In this document: positions 1-9,394 of the stretch, in pieces
Position numbering within the stretch: position 1 is the first letter of the stretch
How the letters are laid out: every line of letters starts with the position of its first letter
Origin: Bacteroidia bacterium
GTDB taxonomy: Bacteria > Bacteroidota > Bacteroidia > Chitinophagales > Chitinophagaceae
Direction: 5' to 3'
DNA: 64,000 nt
Assembly (NCBI GenBank): GCA_030429205.1
Contig: JAUICZ010000001.1
Coordinates: 734,806 to 798,805 of the forward strand
Made by a program: the position numbers and the translations under genes
The notes under the pieces: generated by a model
Told to the model about the DNA's origin: nothing
Seen by the model: the letters and a program-made list of their open reading frames with translations, nothing else
Database searches by the model: none

Positions 1-125
1 AAGATATTATGAACATTGATATTGTGATACCAACAGATGGTAGCGAGGCAGAGCCGGGGGAGCCGGAAGCCCGGGTGATGATGGTGGAAGCTGATGGTAG
101 CTTGAATGAACAAACCGGGGAATAA
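1..125 (+). CDS. C-terminal end of an unidentified protein (5'-truncated)
   Basis: An open frame enters from the left edge and ends at TAA 123-125. About 40 codons are visible. They encode an acidic tail rich in Glu, Gly and Pro, ending in NEQTGE. I do not recognise the family. A strong terminator hairpin follows 21 bases later, which supports this being the true end of a transcription unit on the plus strand. The main gene body lies outside the window, so its function cannot be judged here. Confidence 0.55.
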   Translation, partial: DIMNIDIVIPTDGSEAEPGEPEARVMMVEADGSLNEQTGE

Positions 126-145
126 GAGAATTTTTTCCAGATCAT

Positions 146-179
146 AAAAACCAGTTCCAATATATAGAACTGGTTTTTT
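146..179 (+). terminator. Intrinsic terminator
   Basis: A perfect inverted repeat (CCAGTTC / GAACTGG, flanked by A5 and T6, loop of 9) is followed by a T-run. It terminates the truncated gene at the left edge and separates it from the peptidase gene at 220. Confidence 0.85.
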
Positions 180-190
180 GTTTGTTTAAG

Positions 191-198
191 TACATTTG
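191..198 (+). promoter_or_regulatory. Bacteroidota-type -7 element (TACATTTG)
   Basis: TACATTTG matches the Bacteroidota housekeeping -7 consensus TAnnTTTG and lies 22 bases before the ATG of the M28 peptidase. No good TTG -33 element is seen at the usual 19-21-base spacing, so the call rests on the -7 box and on its position between a terminator and a start codon. Confidence 0.4.
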
Positions 199-219
199 CA
201 CCCAAATCTGGTTTGAATT

Positions 220-1857
220 ATGTGTTTGAAGCATTACCTGTTATTCGTTGCAGCAATATTTTTCATTCAGTCTGCAACTGCACAAAAAGTATCTGACAAG
301 AAGATCGTTAAACAATTAAAGAAAGACATCGGCTATCTGGCGTCTGATGAGCTGGAAGGAAGAAATACAGGCTCTAAAGGAGAGCGATTAGCTGCTGATT
401 ATATTATTGAATACTATAAGAAAAACGGTATTCAAAGTTATCAGGGTAGGTACAAACACCCCTTCACCTTTGTTGTGGGCAGAAGTTTGACGGAAAAAGC
501 AAATATCTCTGTAAATGCTAATAGCTTGAACAATGAACAAGGCTTTGTTTTAGCATTTAGCGGCAATGGTAGCATTGCAGGCGAAGTAACGCCGGATGTT
601 ATGGAGATGAATAGTATATGGATGGTATCGATGTACGATGACAAAGATCAGGCTGATGATGCGCATTATAATTGGGAGAAAGAGGCTTTTGAGTTTTGTC
701 AGAACGCAGCGAAGCATGGTGCAACAGCAGTAATTTTCTACGACAAGTTCGATGCTAAGTATCCGGCAGTATTCAATAAAGGCACAGAGTACGAAGCTTT
801 ATCTATGCCGGTTGCATATATAACTTACGAGGGTTATGAAAAGCATATAAAAGGCAACAGTACTGTAAAAGTTGGTGTAGTTGCCGATTTGAAAGACAAA
901 AAACTAACCGGTAACAACATACTGGCATACAAAGACAATGGTGCTGAACATACGGTGGTTATAGGTGCACACTACGATCACTTAGGTTTTGGTAAAAATG
1001 GCGGTAGCCTGCATGCCGCTAAAGACGGTGCGATACATAACGGTGCAGATGATAATGCCAGTGGTAGTGCAGCACTAATGCAGTTTGCGAATTGGATCAA
1101 CCAAAGTGAGTTGAAAAAATATAATTACTTACTGATGCACTTTTCTGCTGAAGAGATGGGGCTGATAGGCTCGAAGAAAGTAGTAGAGCAGTTAGGTCTT
1201 TCGGGTGATAAAATTGCTTACATGATCAACATGGATATGGTAGGCCGCTTGAATGAGGGTACACATGCTTTAACTGTAGGTGGTGTGGGCACATCGCCTG
1301 CCTGGGGTAAAGTAGTAAATGTGAACGACCCTAATTTTAAAATAGGCGTAGACAGCTCCGGTGTTGGCCCGTCAGACCATACTTCTTTTTATCATAAAGA
1401 CATTCCTGTATTGTTCTTCTTTACCGGTACACACAAAGACTACCACAAACCAAGTGATGATGCAGATAAAATAAACTACGAAGGTGAGGCGCAGATCATG
1501 CGATATATATATAACATCATTACACAGATGGAAAGCATGTCAAAACCTGCGTTTACCAAAACAAAGCAAAAAACGGTAGGTAAGGTTCGCTTTAAAGTAA
1601 CACTTGGTGTTATGCCGGATTATTCTTTCAACGATGGTGGTTTAAGAATAGATGGTGTTAGTGATGACCGCCCTGCTGCAAATGCGGGTGTACAGGCTGG
1701 TGATATCGTTATTAAGCTGGGTGAGCACGAAATACGTGGCATACAAACTTATATGGAGGCGTTAAGCAAGTTTGAGCCGGGCGAGAAGACTAAAGTAACG
1801 GTGAAGCGTGGCGAAGAAGAATTAACGATGCCACTTACGTTTACTCCGAAGAAATAA
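220..1857 (+). CDS. Secreted M28-family zinc peptidase with PA and PDZ domains
   Basis: Predicted exported aminopeptidase-type metallohydrolase. An N-terminal signal peptide (residues 1-22, ending SATAQ) is followed by a PA-like insert (about 90-225) and the M28 catalytic core (about 230-440). Visible zinc-site motifs are HYDHLG (H251), GADDNASG (D277), SAEEMGLIGS (E311/E312), NMDMVGR (D339) and SDHTSF. A PDZ domain occupies about 455-540 (GVQAGDIVIKLG). M28-PDZ proteins of 500-560 aa are common in Bacteroidota and are thought to process peptides in the periplasm or outside the cell. The substrate is unknown. The stop codon directly abuts the stop of the convergent lipocalin gene. Confidence 0.9.
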   Translation: MCLKHYLLFVAAIFFIQSATAQKVSDKKIVKQLKKDIGYLASDELEGRNTGSKGERLAADYIIEYYKKNGIQSYQGRYKHPFTFVVGRSLTEKANISVNANSLNNEQGFVLAFSGNGSIAGEVTPDVMEMNSIWMVSMYDDKDQADDAHYNWEKEAFEFCQNAAKHGATAVIFYDKFDAKYPAVFNKGTEYEALSMPVAYITYEGYEKHIKGNSTVKVGVVADLKDKKLTGNNILAYKDNGAEHTVVIGAHYDHLGFGKNGGSLHAAKDGAIHNGADDNASGSAALMQFANWINQSELKKYNYLLMHFSAEEMGLIGSKKVVEQLGLSGDKIAYMINMDMVGRLNEGTHALTVGGVGTSPAWGKVVNVNDPNFKIGVDSSGVGPSDHTSFYHKDIPVLFFFTGTHKDYHKPSDDADKINYEGEAQIMRYIYNIITQMESMSKPAFTKTKQKTVGKVRFKVTLGVMPDYSFNDGGLRIDGVSDDRPAANAGVQAGDIVIKLGEHEIRGIQTYMEALSKFEPGEKTKVTVKRGEEELTMPLTFTPKK

Positions 1858-2373
1858 CTACCAACAATTCTGAACAGTTTTATTAAGCAGAGAGGTGTCA
1901 AATCCTTTCTGCTTTACTTTTTTTAGGATGTCTTCGTAAGTGGCGTTATCCATTTGCGGTGTTCTGCTCAATATCCATAAGTACTCGCGGTTGGGGTGCC
2001 CTACCACGGCATAGCTATAATCTTCTGCCAGATCAATAATCCAGTATTTACCACTGAACGGCCAAAAGAACTGCACCTTTAGTTTAGCGTTGGTTTTTTT
2101 ATCTGTTACCCAGGCTTTACCTATGCTTTTCTTTTTCTTTTCGGGAGTAGTGCAAGAGTTGGTCACTTTTACTTTCCCATTTTCCATCAACTCGTATTCT
2201 GCAACAGTACATGAACAACCTTTTTGAAAGCTCTGTGGGAAAGAAGCGATTTCGTACCATTTACCCATGTATTTTTTTACGTCTACATGCTGTACTGTTT
2301 CCAGCTGTTCATTGCTACACGATGAGAACATCACAAATAGTATTAAAGTTGTTAGTATGCTACCCTTTTTCAT
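1858..2373 (-). CDS. Lipocalin family lipoprotein (Blc-like)
   Basis: The open frame reaches 2463, but the ATG at 2373 gives a clean lipoprotein signal peptide (MKKGSILTTLILFVMFSSC, lipobox FSSC), so that start is chosen (171 aa). The mature part carries the lipocalin signature KYMGKWYEIASFP, the GHPNREYLWILSR strand typical of bacterial lipocalins, and a C-terminal Cys. Blc-type lipocalins are membrane-anchored carriers of lysophospholipids or fatty acids. It lies just downstream of the AlkD-like gene on the same strand, 32 bases away, and may share its transcript. Its stop abuts that of the peptidase gene. Confidence 0.88.
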   Translation of the reverse strand: MKKGSILTTLILFVMFSSCSNEQLETVQHVDVKKYMGKWYEIASFPQSFQKGCSCTVAEYELMENGKVKVTNSCTTPEKKKKSIGKAWVTDKKTNAKLKVQFFWPFSGKYWIIDLAEDYSYAVVGHPNREYLWILSRTPQMDNATYEDILKKVKQKGFDTSLLNKTVQNCW

Positions 2374-2404
2374 TATATATATAACAATACACAGTGGTAT
2401 TTGT

Positions 2405-3175
2405 TTATTGTACCAGTTTGATGGCGGCTTCGTTACCCTCTTTAATAGGCTTACGCAAAGCATGTTTTACTATCCATTTTGTAGACGGATGGCTGCTTTT
2501 TGCCCATTGTTTTAAAACACCAAATGCATAATCATGCCTGTCTTTCAGTAAGTCGCCCATATGATTGGCAACAGACTTTTGTACAAATTTTGATTCGTCT
2601 TCTTTCAGCATTTCCAGTATCTCCATTACTGGTTCTGGCTCGTCTAAAAACAAAGTCAGCTTTTGTGCCCATGGCAGCCGTGGTCTTAGTCCTTCGCTGG
2701 CCAGTCTGCGCGGGTGAAAGTTTTTATCCTTAGCCCAACGTTTCATGTACTTCAGTGCAGCTTTGGGCTTTTTATTGATGTATGGTCTGATGGCAAACTC
2801 CCCCGTATTGCGTTTGGTGATTTGGTATATAGCCTTCATAGAGGTGTCGTAATCATCCATTCCGTAGGTTTCTACGTATTGAGCTATTGGACCTACCCAC
2901 CAATAATTGGTAAACATGCCTGTTTCTTCAGGGTTTTCAGGGCCAAGTATTTGCAGTAGTATCTCCAGAGCATCAGTATATGTTTCAGGCAGGTGTTTTT
3001 GTAGTTCTGTAGTATGTAATGCCATACGCTCTTTATACTCCAGTGGTTCGTATGCCTTTCGGATAGATTTTATATAACTCTTATCATCAAAAGCGGGGTG
3101 TACATTTTTTATTTTTTCCGCCAGTATTTTTGCCAGGTTTTCGCCAAACCAATCTTTTACTTTCATTGTAGCCAT
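2405..3175 (-). CDS. AlkD-like DNA alkylation repair protein
   Basis: About 256 aa, helical throughout, with spaced HEAT-like repeats (for example YWWVGPIAQYVETYG, RRLASEGLRPRLPWAQKL, VQKSVANHMGDLLKD, HPSTKWIVKHALRKPIKEGNEAA). The ending with KHALR resembles the AlkD/AlkC family of HEAT-repeat DNA glycosylases that remove N3/N7-alkylated purines. The ATG at 3175 was chosen over the open-frame limit at 3244 because the extra residues look non-coding and would overlap the divergent gene at 3237. The subfamily (AlkC or AlkD) is not settled from sequence reading. Confidence 0.75.
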   Translation of the reverse strand: MATMKVKDWFGENLAKILAEKIKNVHPAFDDKSYIKSIRKAYEPLEYKERMALHTTELQKHLPETYTDALEILLQILGPENPEETGMFTNYWWVGPIAQYVETYGMDDYDTSMKAIYQITKRNTGEFAIRPYINKKPKAALKYMKRWAKDKNFHPRRLASEGLRPRLPWAQKLTLFLDEPEPVMEILEMLKEDESKFVQKSVANHMGDLLKDRHDYAFGVLKQWAKSSHPSTKWIVKHALRKPIKEGNEAAIKLVQ

Positions 3176-3236
3176 ATGGCAATTTATAGAAACCGGATGA
3201 TGTCGGCATGAAAAATTTATACCTATTTTTATATAG

Positions 3237-3767
3237 ATGCCCAAGCAAGAGCCATTACCAACAGTACCGCTAAAGGAGGAGGAAAAAGAACACCTGCTGA
3301 TTATTTACAATACACGGCTACGCTATTTTTCAGTGGCATTCAGCATTATACTGGCATACGCTATTTATGTAAGCTTTAGTGCTTTGGGTAGAGACATGAG
3401 TGAAAGCTACGACTATGAAATATTGGGGCATGTACTCACCAGAACTGAGCTTTATTTATTCGCTGTAACTGTTTCCTGTTCGATATTCATAATACCGGGT
3501 ATACGTATCTATTTTAAAAGGATATTGGCGTATAAGCGAGATGCCTTGTCAGGGGTTAAGGAGATAAAGAGTTACACTATAGTTGATAAGAAATACTTCA
3601 GTAATACAGATCAGTTCTTTTTTAGTTTCGACGACCCCAACTATATGCATTACGAGGTAACTCATGATGTTTACTTATCATATAATGTAGGTGATAAAGT
3701 GCCTGTATACAGGGCGGTTAGGTCGAAATATGTGTTCGAAAAAGACGGTAGATTCACCTTTATGTAG
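3237..3767 (+). CDS. Small integral membrane protein of unknown function
   Basis: 176 aa with two predicted membrane spans (about residues 30-50 and 75-97). A charged N-terminus (MPKQEPLPTVPLKEEEKEH) precedes them and a soluble C-terminal domain of about 75 aa follows, rich in Tyr and Asp and with beta character. No known catalytic motif is visible. It is transcribed divergently from the AlkD-like gene, with 61 bases between the two chosen starts. I do not recognise the family. Confidence 0.65.
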   Translation: MPKQEPLPTVPLKEEEKEHLLIIYNTRLRYFSVAFSIILAYAIYVSFSALGRDMSESYDYEILGHVLTRTELYLFAVTVSCSIFIIPGIRIYFKRILAYKRDALSGVKEIKSYTIVDKKYFSNTDQFFFSFDDPNYMHYEVTHDVYLSYNVGDKVPVYRAVRSKYVFEKDGRFTFM

Positions 3768-3851
3768 CTATTTTTTGCTTTTTAGTTGAAAAAAAGAGCA
3801 TTTTCACCAACATTTCGTTGAAAATGGCTGTCTTTCATTGCCTAAGGTAAT

Positions 3852-5759
3852 ATGACAAGGTGGTCAATCGCATATCTAACACTGCTGCTACTAGCGGTAA
3901 ATTCACCATGTCGGGCGCAAAATCTTGTGCCTAACCCATCTTTTGAGCTATATAATAAGTGTCCTAATGTTATATCGGGCATAGAGTACTCGCCAAACTA
4001 TTCAACATTTACATATGTAAAAGATTGGGTCAGTCCTGCCAAAACAGGCTCGCCTGATTATTTTAACGGATGTGCACCATCCAGTAGCTATGTTACCGTA
4101 CCATCAAATGCTTTTGGTACACAAACTGCACGCACCGGTAATGCCTATGCAGGTATTATAGCTTGGGATGGCAGAAACATCAATGGTAACTTAACCACTG
4201 ATTTCAGCGAATATTTACAATGTAAACTGACACAACCAATGGTAGCAGGTAAGCGATACTGTGTTACCTTTTTTGTGAATAATGCTGTTGCTAATGCTTC
4301 TTACAACTTTGTAGGTATTGACAAAGTGAGTATTAATTTTTCTGCAACAAAACCAACAGAAACCAATAATTACAGCCTGAACCTTCAAAGTGATATATCT
4401 AATAATGCGGCTAACTATATTGTTGATACTGCAGGTTGGGTGAAGGTGAATGGTATCTACAATGCGAAAGGAGGCGAAGAGTGGCTGACATTAGGTTGGT
4501 TTAATACAGGTACACCGCCAAGCTACAAGCCGGTGTTGCCTTTAACCCCTAATCCTGCTGCAAAGTACCGCTCTTACCTTTTTGTGGATGACGTAACAGT
4601 TGAAGAGATCAAAACATACGATACTACAGTAAACACACACGATACTTCGTGGTGTGTCTTTCCGGTTGCAATGACACTACAAAGTACCGGGCAATATGGT
4701 GAGTATAACTGGAGCAACGGTACAGACGGCAATAGCTTAACAGTACAAGACACAGGTGTTTATTGGTGTGTGTCAAACGCGCAATGCCATACTTATATAG
4801 ACACTTACAGAGTGCGCTATATGCCGGCACCTAAGTTAAACCTGGGTAAAGAGTTGGTAGATTGTAATAATCAACCGGTAACCATTCTGGCAAATTACCC
4901 TAACAGTAGTTATTTGTGGAGTACCGGAGCCACAACAGATAAAATAACCGTCAGCAAATCGGGCGTGTATAGCCTGACCATTAATAACGAGTGTGGAACT
5001 CAGCAAGACTCGGTTCACGTATTTATTCAACACCCTACACCTGATCCAGCCCCTGTTGATACTTCTATCTGCCAGTTTGCAAGCGAGCCTAGCATACTGG
5101 TAAAAGGTGACAGTATCCGTTGGTATACACATATCGATGGCGTCATCAGTAGCTTAAGGCAGCCCCCTATAGTAACACGTGAACCGGGCTCCTATCACTT
5201 ATATGCCACACAAACACAAGGTAAGTGTGAGAGCCAAAAAGTACCTGTAAACGTGGTGGTGAAATATACACCACACGAGGAGTTGGGAGAGAGAATAGTG
5301 ATGTGTGATAATGAACTGACAGTGATAGGAACCCTTGAACCCAATGTGGAGTACAAGTGGAACTTTGGGCCTACTACCTGTTGCATAACACCGGAAAGAG
5401 AGGGGCGCTACATGCGTTCTGCTACTAATGAATGTGGCAATTATGTTGACACAATTGAGGTATATCATACCCCATGCGAAGACTGTGTAGAGTTTCCCAA
5501 TGCGTTTACCCCAATGAAAGACAGGAACAACCAGGTATTCAAGGCTTTGGTGAAGTGTCCTGTAGAAAAGTACAGCATGAAAATATACAACCGCTGGGGG
5601 AATGTTGTTTTTGAAACCGATGATGTAGGTAAAGGCTGGGATGGCCGCAGTAACTATTATTACGCGCCAATGGGTGTATACATATACACGGTAGAATACA
5701 CAGCCAAAGGCAAGCGCTACAGCCAGTACAAAACGGGCAATGTAACCCTTATCAGATAA
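3852..5759 (+). CDS. Secreted protein with gliding-motility/T9SS type-B C-terminal sorting domain
   Basis: 635 aa. A signal peptide (about residues 1-22, ending CRAQ) is followed by a carbohydrate-binding-like region beginning NLVPNPSFE, several Ig/PKD-like repeats recognisable by YLWSTGATT and YNWSNGTDG, and a C-terminal CHU_C-type domain. That last domain reads FPNAFTP, then KIYNRWGNVVFET, then GWDG, then PMGVYIYTVEYT. This arrangement marks cargo of the type IX secretion system that is anchored at or released from the cell surface. Its specific ligand is unknown. Cysteine pairs are frequent, which fits an extracellular protein. Confidence 0.85.
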   Translation: MTRWSIAYLTLLLLAVNSPCRAQNLVPNPSFELYNKCPNVISGIEYSPNYSTFTYVKDWVSPAKTGSPDYFNGCAPSSSYVTVPSNAFGTQTARTGNAYAGIIAWDGRNINGNLTTDFSEYLQCKLTQPMVAGKRYCVTFFVNNAVANASYNFVGIDKVSINFSATKPTETNNYSLNLQSDISNNAANYIVDTAGWVKVNGIYNAKGGEEWLTLGWFNTGTPPSYKPVLPLTPNPAAKYRSYLFVDDVTVEEIKTYDTTVNTHDTSWCVFPVAMTLQSTGQYGEYNWSNGTDGNSLTVQDTGVYWCVSNAQCHTYIDTYRVRYMPAPKLNLGKELVDCNNQPVTILANYPNSSYLWSTGATTDKITVSKSGVYSLTINNECGTQQDSVHVFIQHPTPDPAPVDTSICQFASEPSILVKGDSIRWYTHIDGVISSLRQPPIVTREPGSYHLYATQTQGKCESQKVPVNVVVKYTPHEELGERIVMCDNELTVIGTLEPNVEYKWNFGPTTCCITPEREGRYMRSATNECGNYVDTIEVYHTPCEDCVEFPNAFTPMKDRNNQVFKALVKCPVEKYSMKIYNRWGNVVFETDDVGKGWDGRSNYYYAPMGVYIYTVEYTAKGKRYSQYKTGNVTLIR

Positions 5760-5828
5760 TAGCTTTTCATATTCGGGAAAAATATTTTGCGTGTAGCATT
5801 ACACACGGTATTTCCATTTAGTTATTGG

Positions 5829-5836
5829 TAACTTTG
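5829..5836 (+). promoter_or_regulatory. -7 element TAACTTTG before feoB
   Basis: TAACTTTG fits TAnnTTTG and lies 11 bases before the ATG of feoB. A -33 TTG at proper spacing is not evident, so this is a tentative promoter with a very short leader. Confidence 0.4.
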
Positions 5837-5847
5837 CCGACTTGTTT

Positions 5848-7962
5848 ATGCAGGGTACACATACCATAGCATTGGTAGGTAATCCAAACAGCGGTAAGAG
5901 TTCGTTGTTTAATGGATTAACGGGCTTGAATCAACGTGTAGGGAACTTCCCCGGAGTAACTGTTGATAAGAAAACAGGCGTGTGTAAACTGAACAGTGAA
6001 CGTACTGTGCAGATATTGGATTTGCCGGGTACGTACAGCCTTTACCCAAAAAGTGCTGATGAACAGGTTACTTATGAGGTATTGTTGAACAACCAACACC
6101 CGGACAGGCCGGATATACTGGTAGTAGTGGCAGACGCCGCAAACCTGAAACGTAATTTATTGTTCTGTTCGCAGATAATGGATCTGGGTATGCCGGTGGT
6201 GATTGGCTTGAGTATGAACGATATAGCCAAGCGCAAAGGGGTGAGTGTTGATGTGGATGAGCTGCAGCGCCTGATGGGTGTACCTATTGTAAAGATCAAC
6301 CCCAGAAAGAATAAGGGCATATCTCAATTAAAAAAGACAATTGCTGACATAATAGATCTTGCCGAGCCGACAACCAGAACACCATTTATTGATTCGAAAA
6401 AGCATATTGCTGATTGGCTGGAAGAGTTGAAGGAGATCTGTAGTGTACCCAGTAATTATGCAGCATTACACATTGCCAGTAATCACCTGGAACTGTCTTA
6501 CCTGACAGCAGCACAGAAAATGAGGATCACTGCTTTAACTAAAGAAGCAGGCTTTAATAAGGCTAGGGAACAGGCAGATGAGATCATGCAGCGCTATAAA
6601 AAAATAGCGGGTATCATGGACAAATGTGTAGTAGAGGATAGCCCTTTGAAGAAAACTCTGCGCAGCGAACGTTTCGATAAAATATTGTTGCATCCGTTAT
6701 GGGGTAATTTGATATTATTGTTTGTCCTGTTCCTGATGTTCCAGAGTATTTTCTGGTTAGCAGAGTATCCGATGGATTGGGTAGAGCAAGGCTTTGGGGC
6801 ATTATCAGGATGGTTGAGTGATGTATTGCCAGAAGGGTTTGTACAAGACTTAGTAATAAACGGTATAGTTGCAGGTTTGGGTGGTATCGCGATTTTCATC
6901 CCGCAGATCATGATACTGTTCGGGCTTATCACTTTGTTAGAAGATACAGGCTATATGTCCCGCATTAGTTTCCTGTCAGACAGGCTGATGCGTAGTGTTG
7001 GTTTGAACGGGCGTTCTGTAATGCCGTTGATCAGCGGTATGGCATGTGCAGTGCCGGCAGTAATGGCTACACGTACCATCCAAAATCGTAAAGAGCGTTT
7101 GATCACCATTATGGTTACGCCATTAATGAGTTGTTCTGCAAGGCTGCCTGTGTATACTATTTTGATAGGTTTAGTAATACCCGACAAGTCGATTGGTATA
7201 TTCAATTTACAAGGTATAGTGTTAATGGGCTTATACCTTTTAGGGTTTTTAATGGCATTATTGGTTGCATGGATAATGCACCTGTTTATCAAATCTACAG
7301 AGCGTACTTACTTCTTGATGGAGCTGCCTGTTTATAAGGCTCCTCGCTGGAAGAATGTGGCCACTACAATGGTAGAAAAGGCAAAAATATTTGTAGTAGA
7401 TGCAGGTAAAGTGATCATGATCATATCGTTGTTGTTATGGGTGTTGGCATCTTTTGGCCCGCCTGAAAAGATGAATGCCATATCCGAAAAATATGCTACA
7501 CTGATAGAGCAGCAACCGAATAATAAGGTAGAACTGAAGAAACAAAGAGCCGCCGAAAAGCTAGAACATTCTTTTGCCGGTATTATGGGGCATACTATAG
7601 AGCCGTTGATACGTCCCTTGGGTTACGATTGGAAGATTGGTATTGCCATAGTAACCTCTTTTGCTGCAAGAGAAGTTTTTGTGGGTACTATGGCTACCCT
7701 ATATAGTGTGGGTAATGAGGCAACAGACGAAACCGTTCGTGAGAAAATGCGAGCCGCAAAACGAGCAGATGGTACTGTTGTTTATTCGCTTGCAACAGGG
7801 GTATCGCTATTGATATTTTATGTTTTTGCCATGCAGTGCATGAGCACATTAGCTATAGTTTACCGCGAGACCCGCAGCTGGAAGTATCCCGCTTTACAAT
7901 TTGTTTACATGCTGGCAATCGCCTACCTATGCGCATTTACAGCCTATTTGGCGCTTTCCTGA
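5848..7962 (+). CDS. feoB: Ferrous iron transporter FeoB
   Basis: 704 aa GTPase-coupled Fe(II) permease of the inner membrane. The ATG at 5848 is preferred to an in-frame TTG two codons earlier. The N-terminal G domain shows G1 GNPNSGKS (11-18), a switch NFPGVTVD and G3 DLPGTYSL. The G4 position reads SMND rather than the usual NxxD, which is unusual. A helical spacer precedes a membrane part with about 8-10 spans, including the FeoB gates GLNGRSVMPLISGMACAVPA and MVTPLMSCSARLPVY, and FAAREVFVGTMATLY near the C-terminus. No feoA or feoC gene is adjacent; the gene stands alone between a T9SS cargo gene and a PAS gene. Confidence 0.95.
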   Translation: MQGTHTIALVGNPNSGKSSLFNGLTGLNQRVGNFPGVTVDKKTGVCKLNSERTVQILDLPGTYSLYPKSADEQVTYEVLLNNQHPDRPDILVVVADAANLKRNLLFCSQIMDLGMPVVIGLSMNDIAKRKGVSVDVDELQRLMGVPIVKINPRKNKGISQLKKTIADIIDLAEPTTRTPFIDSKKHIADWLEELKEICSVPSNYAALHIASNHLELSYLTAAQKMRITALTKEAGFNKAREQADEIMQRYKKIAGIMDKCVVEDSPLKKTLRSERFDKILLHPLWGNLILLFVLFLMFQSIFWLAEYPMDWVEQGFGALSGWLSDVLPEGFVQDLVINGIVAGLGGIAIFIPQIMILFGLITLLEDTGYMSRISFLSDRLMRSVGLNGRSVMPLISGMACAVPAVMATRTIQNRKERLITIMVTPLMSCSARLPVYTILIGLVIPDKSIGIFNLQGIVLMGLYLLGFLMALLVAWIMHLFIKSTERTYFLMELPVYKAPRWKNVATTMVEKAKIFVVDAGKVIMIISLLLWVLASFGPPEKMNAISEKYATLIEQQPNNKVELKKQRAAEKLEHSFAGIMGHTIEPLIRPLGYDWKIGIAIVTSFAAREVFVGTMATLYSVGNEATDETVREKMRAAKRADGTVVYSLATGVSLLIFYVFAMQCMSTLAIVYRETRSWKYPALQFVYMLAIAYLCAFTAYLALS

Positions 7963-8124
7963 TAACGTTTCCTAACGAATGGTTAAGAGACTTTTATAAG
8001 TAGGAGTCTCTGCATATATCTTCTAACTTCGTAAGGATATATTGCACATTTTTTAAACTTATTGAACGTTAAAACGAAAAATTAAAAACACGCTTTTAAA
8101 GGCTTGTTTTTAAAGAATCCAACT

Positions 8125-9180
8125 ATGAGAGAGGTATTGGACTTCTTTAAGAACCTGTTCTCAAACGACGATTTCCGTTCCTTTTGGAGCTACGGAGATT
8201 GGACGTCGTTTCACAGCTGGTTCTACATGATTGGCGACTTCCTGCTATGGTCTGCCTACATGGTCATACCTATGTTCATAGTTTCTTATGCGTTAAAAAA
8301 CGGCAAAACGTTCAAAGACAATAAGCTCTATTTTCAATTCGCATTATTGGTTTGCTTGTGTGCTATGACATTCTTTGTGGATGCACTCATGTTTTGGTCA
8401 CCTATGTATCGCCTAGATGCGCTGGTGCGTTTTATAGCAGGTGCAGCCAGCTGGGTGATGGTGTTTTACGTGATGAGGAATGTGTCTAAGGCGTTTTCTA
8501 TTCGTACCGGAGAAGAAATGCAGGAGGAGATCGAGAGCCGTATAGAAGTAGAAAAAGAACTGAAGCTTAAGAACGAGCAATTACAAGAGGCAGAGCGTTT
8601 AGCAAAAATAGGATACATCAAATGGGATGTGATTAACGAACAGATAGAGTTCTCTGACTCTGTGCCTGAATTGCTGGAAGTAGACAGGAGCAGGGTATTA
8701 GATTATCAAAACCTGTTAAACATTATCCACCCCGAAGATGCCAAGCAGTTGGAGAAGGTGATCGATACGATATTCATCAGAAAGTTTTTCCCCAACTTTT
8801 ATTGTCGCATTATACTACCCAACGGAGATATTAAGCACTTATTTGTAGTCGGTCAGGTATTACTTTCTGCCGGGGGGGCTATTTCAGTTGTAAAAGGCAC
8901 AATACAAGATGCGACAGAACAACGTTTATACATACAAAGAATACAGGCACAAAACCAGGCGCTTAAAGATATTGCTTGGATACAGTCTCATAAAGTACGT
9001 GCCCCGGTAGCTTCAATATTGGGTTTAATTCAGCTGTTTAACAAAGAAGATCTTTCAGACCCGACAAATTCTGAAGTGTTAGAAGGTATTGAAGAAGCTG
9101 CTCATACACTAGATGATGTTATTAAAGAGATCAACGCCAAAACGGAAGAAGACAAAGAGAATGGTGGTAGTGCAGCAGAA
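8125..9180 (+). CDS. Membrane PAS-domain protein with a lone HisKA-like H-box, no kinase ATPase domain
   Basis: The ATG at 8125 is preferred over a TTG at 8104, giving 352 aa. Three membrane spans (about residues 33-57, 69-91 and 98-118) precede a coiled segment (125-160) and a PAS domain (about 155-270, with PEDAKQLEKVI and a PAC-like GTIQDATEQ). The C-terminal helix contains IQSHKVRAPVASILGLIQL, an H-box-like sequence with candidate H289. The protein ends about 60 residues later, without N, G1 or G2 boxes, so autophosphorylation in cis looks impossible. It may dimerise with, or be phosphorylated by, another kinase, or the helix may be purely structural. The nearest neighbours give no clue. 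Confidence 0.8.
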
Positions 9181-9352
9181 TAAATAGTGTAGCACAATGG
9201 CGCTATAGCTTCTGTTTATAACACAGCGTAACTCAAAGCAGACAAGCTTACAAAGAATATTTGCTCACCATTTCAATTGTGTATGCATTCAGGGTATAGT
9301 GATTTTTAGGGGGGATTTACCGATTGCATAAATATCCACGCTTAAATGTTGC

Positions 9353-9360
9353 TACATTTG
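9353..9360 (+). promoter_or_regulatory. -7 element TACATTTG before the outer-membrane receptor gene
   Basis: TACATTTG matches TAnnTTTG 34 bases before the GTG start of the receptor. A TTG occurs at 9324-9326, but with a 26-base spacer, longer than usual. Tentative. Confidence 0.35.
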
Positions 9361-9394
9361 TGGCTCGAAAAAATGTTTTAAATACGCAGCACTA

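Noticed and set aside
7986-8011. Terminator hairpin after feoB
   Set aside because: The 7-bp stem AGAGACT/AGTCTCT has a 12-base loop and no T-run, so a terminator cannot be supported.
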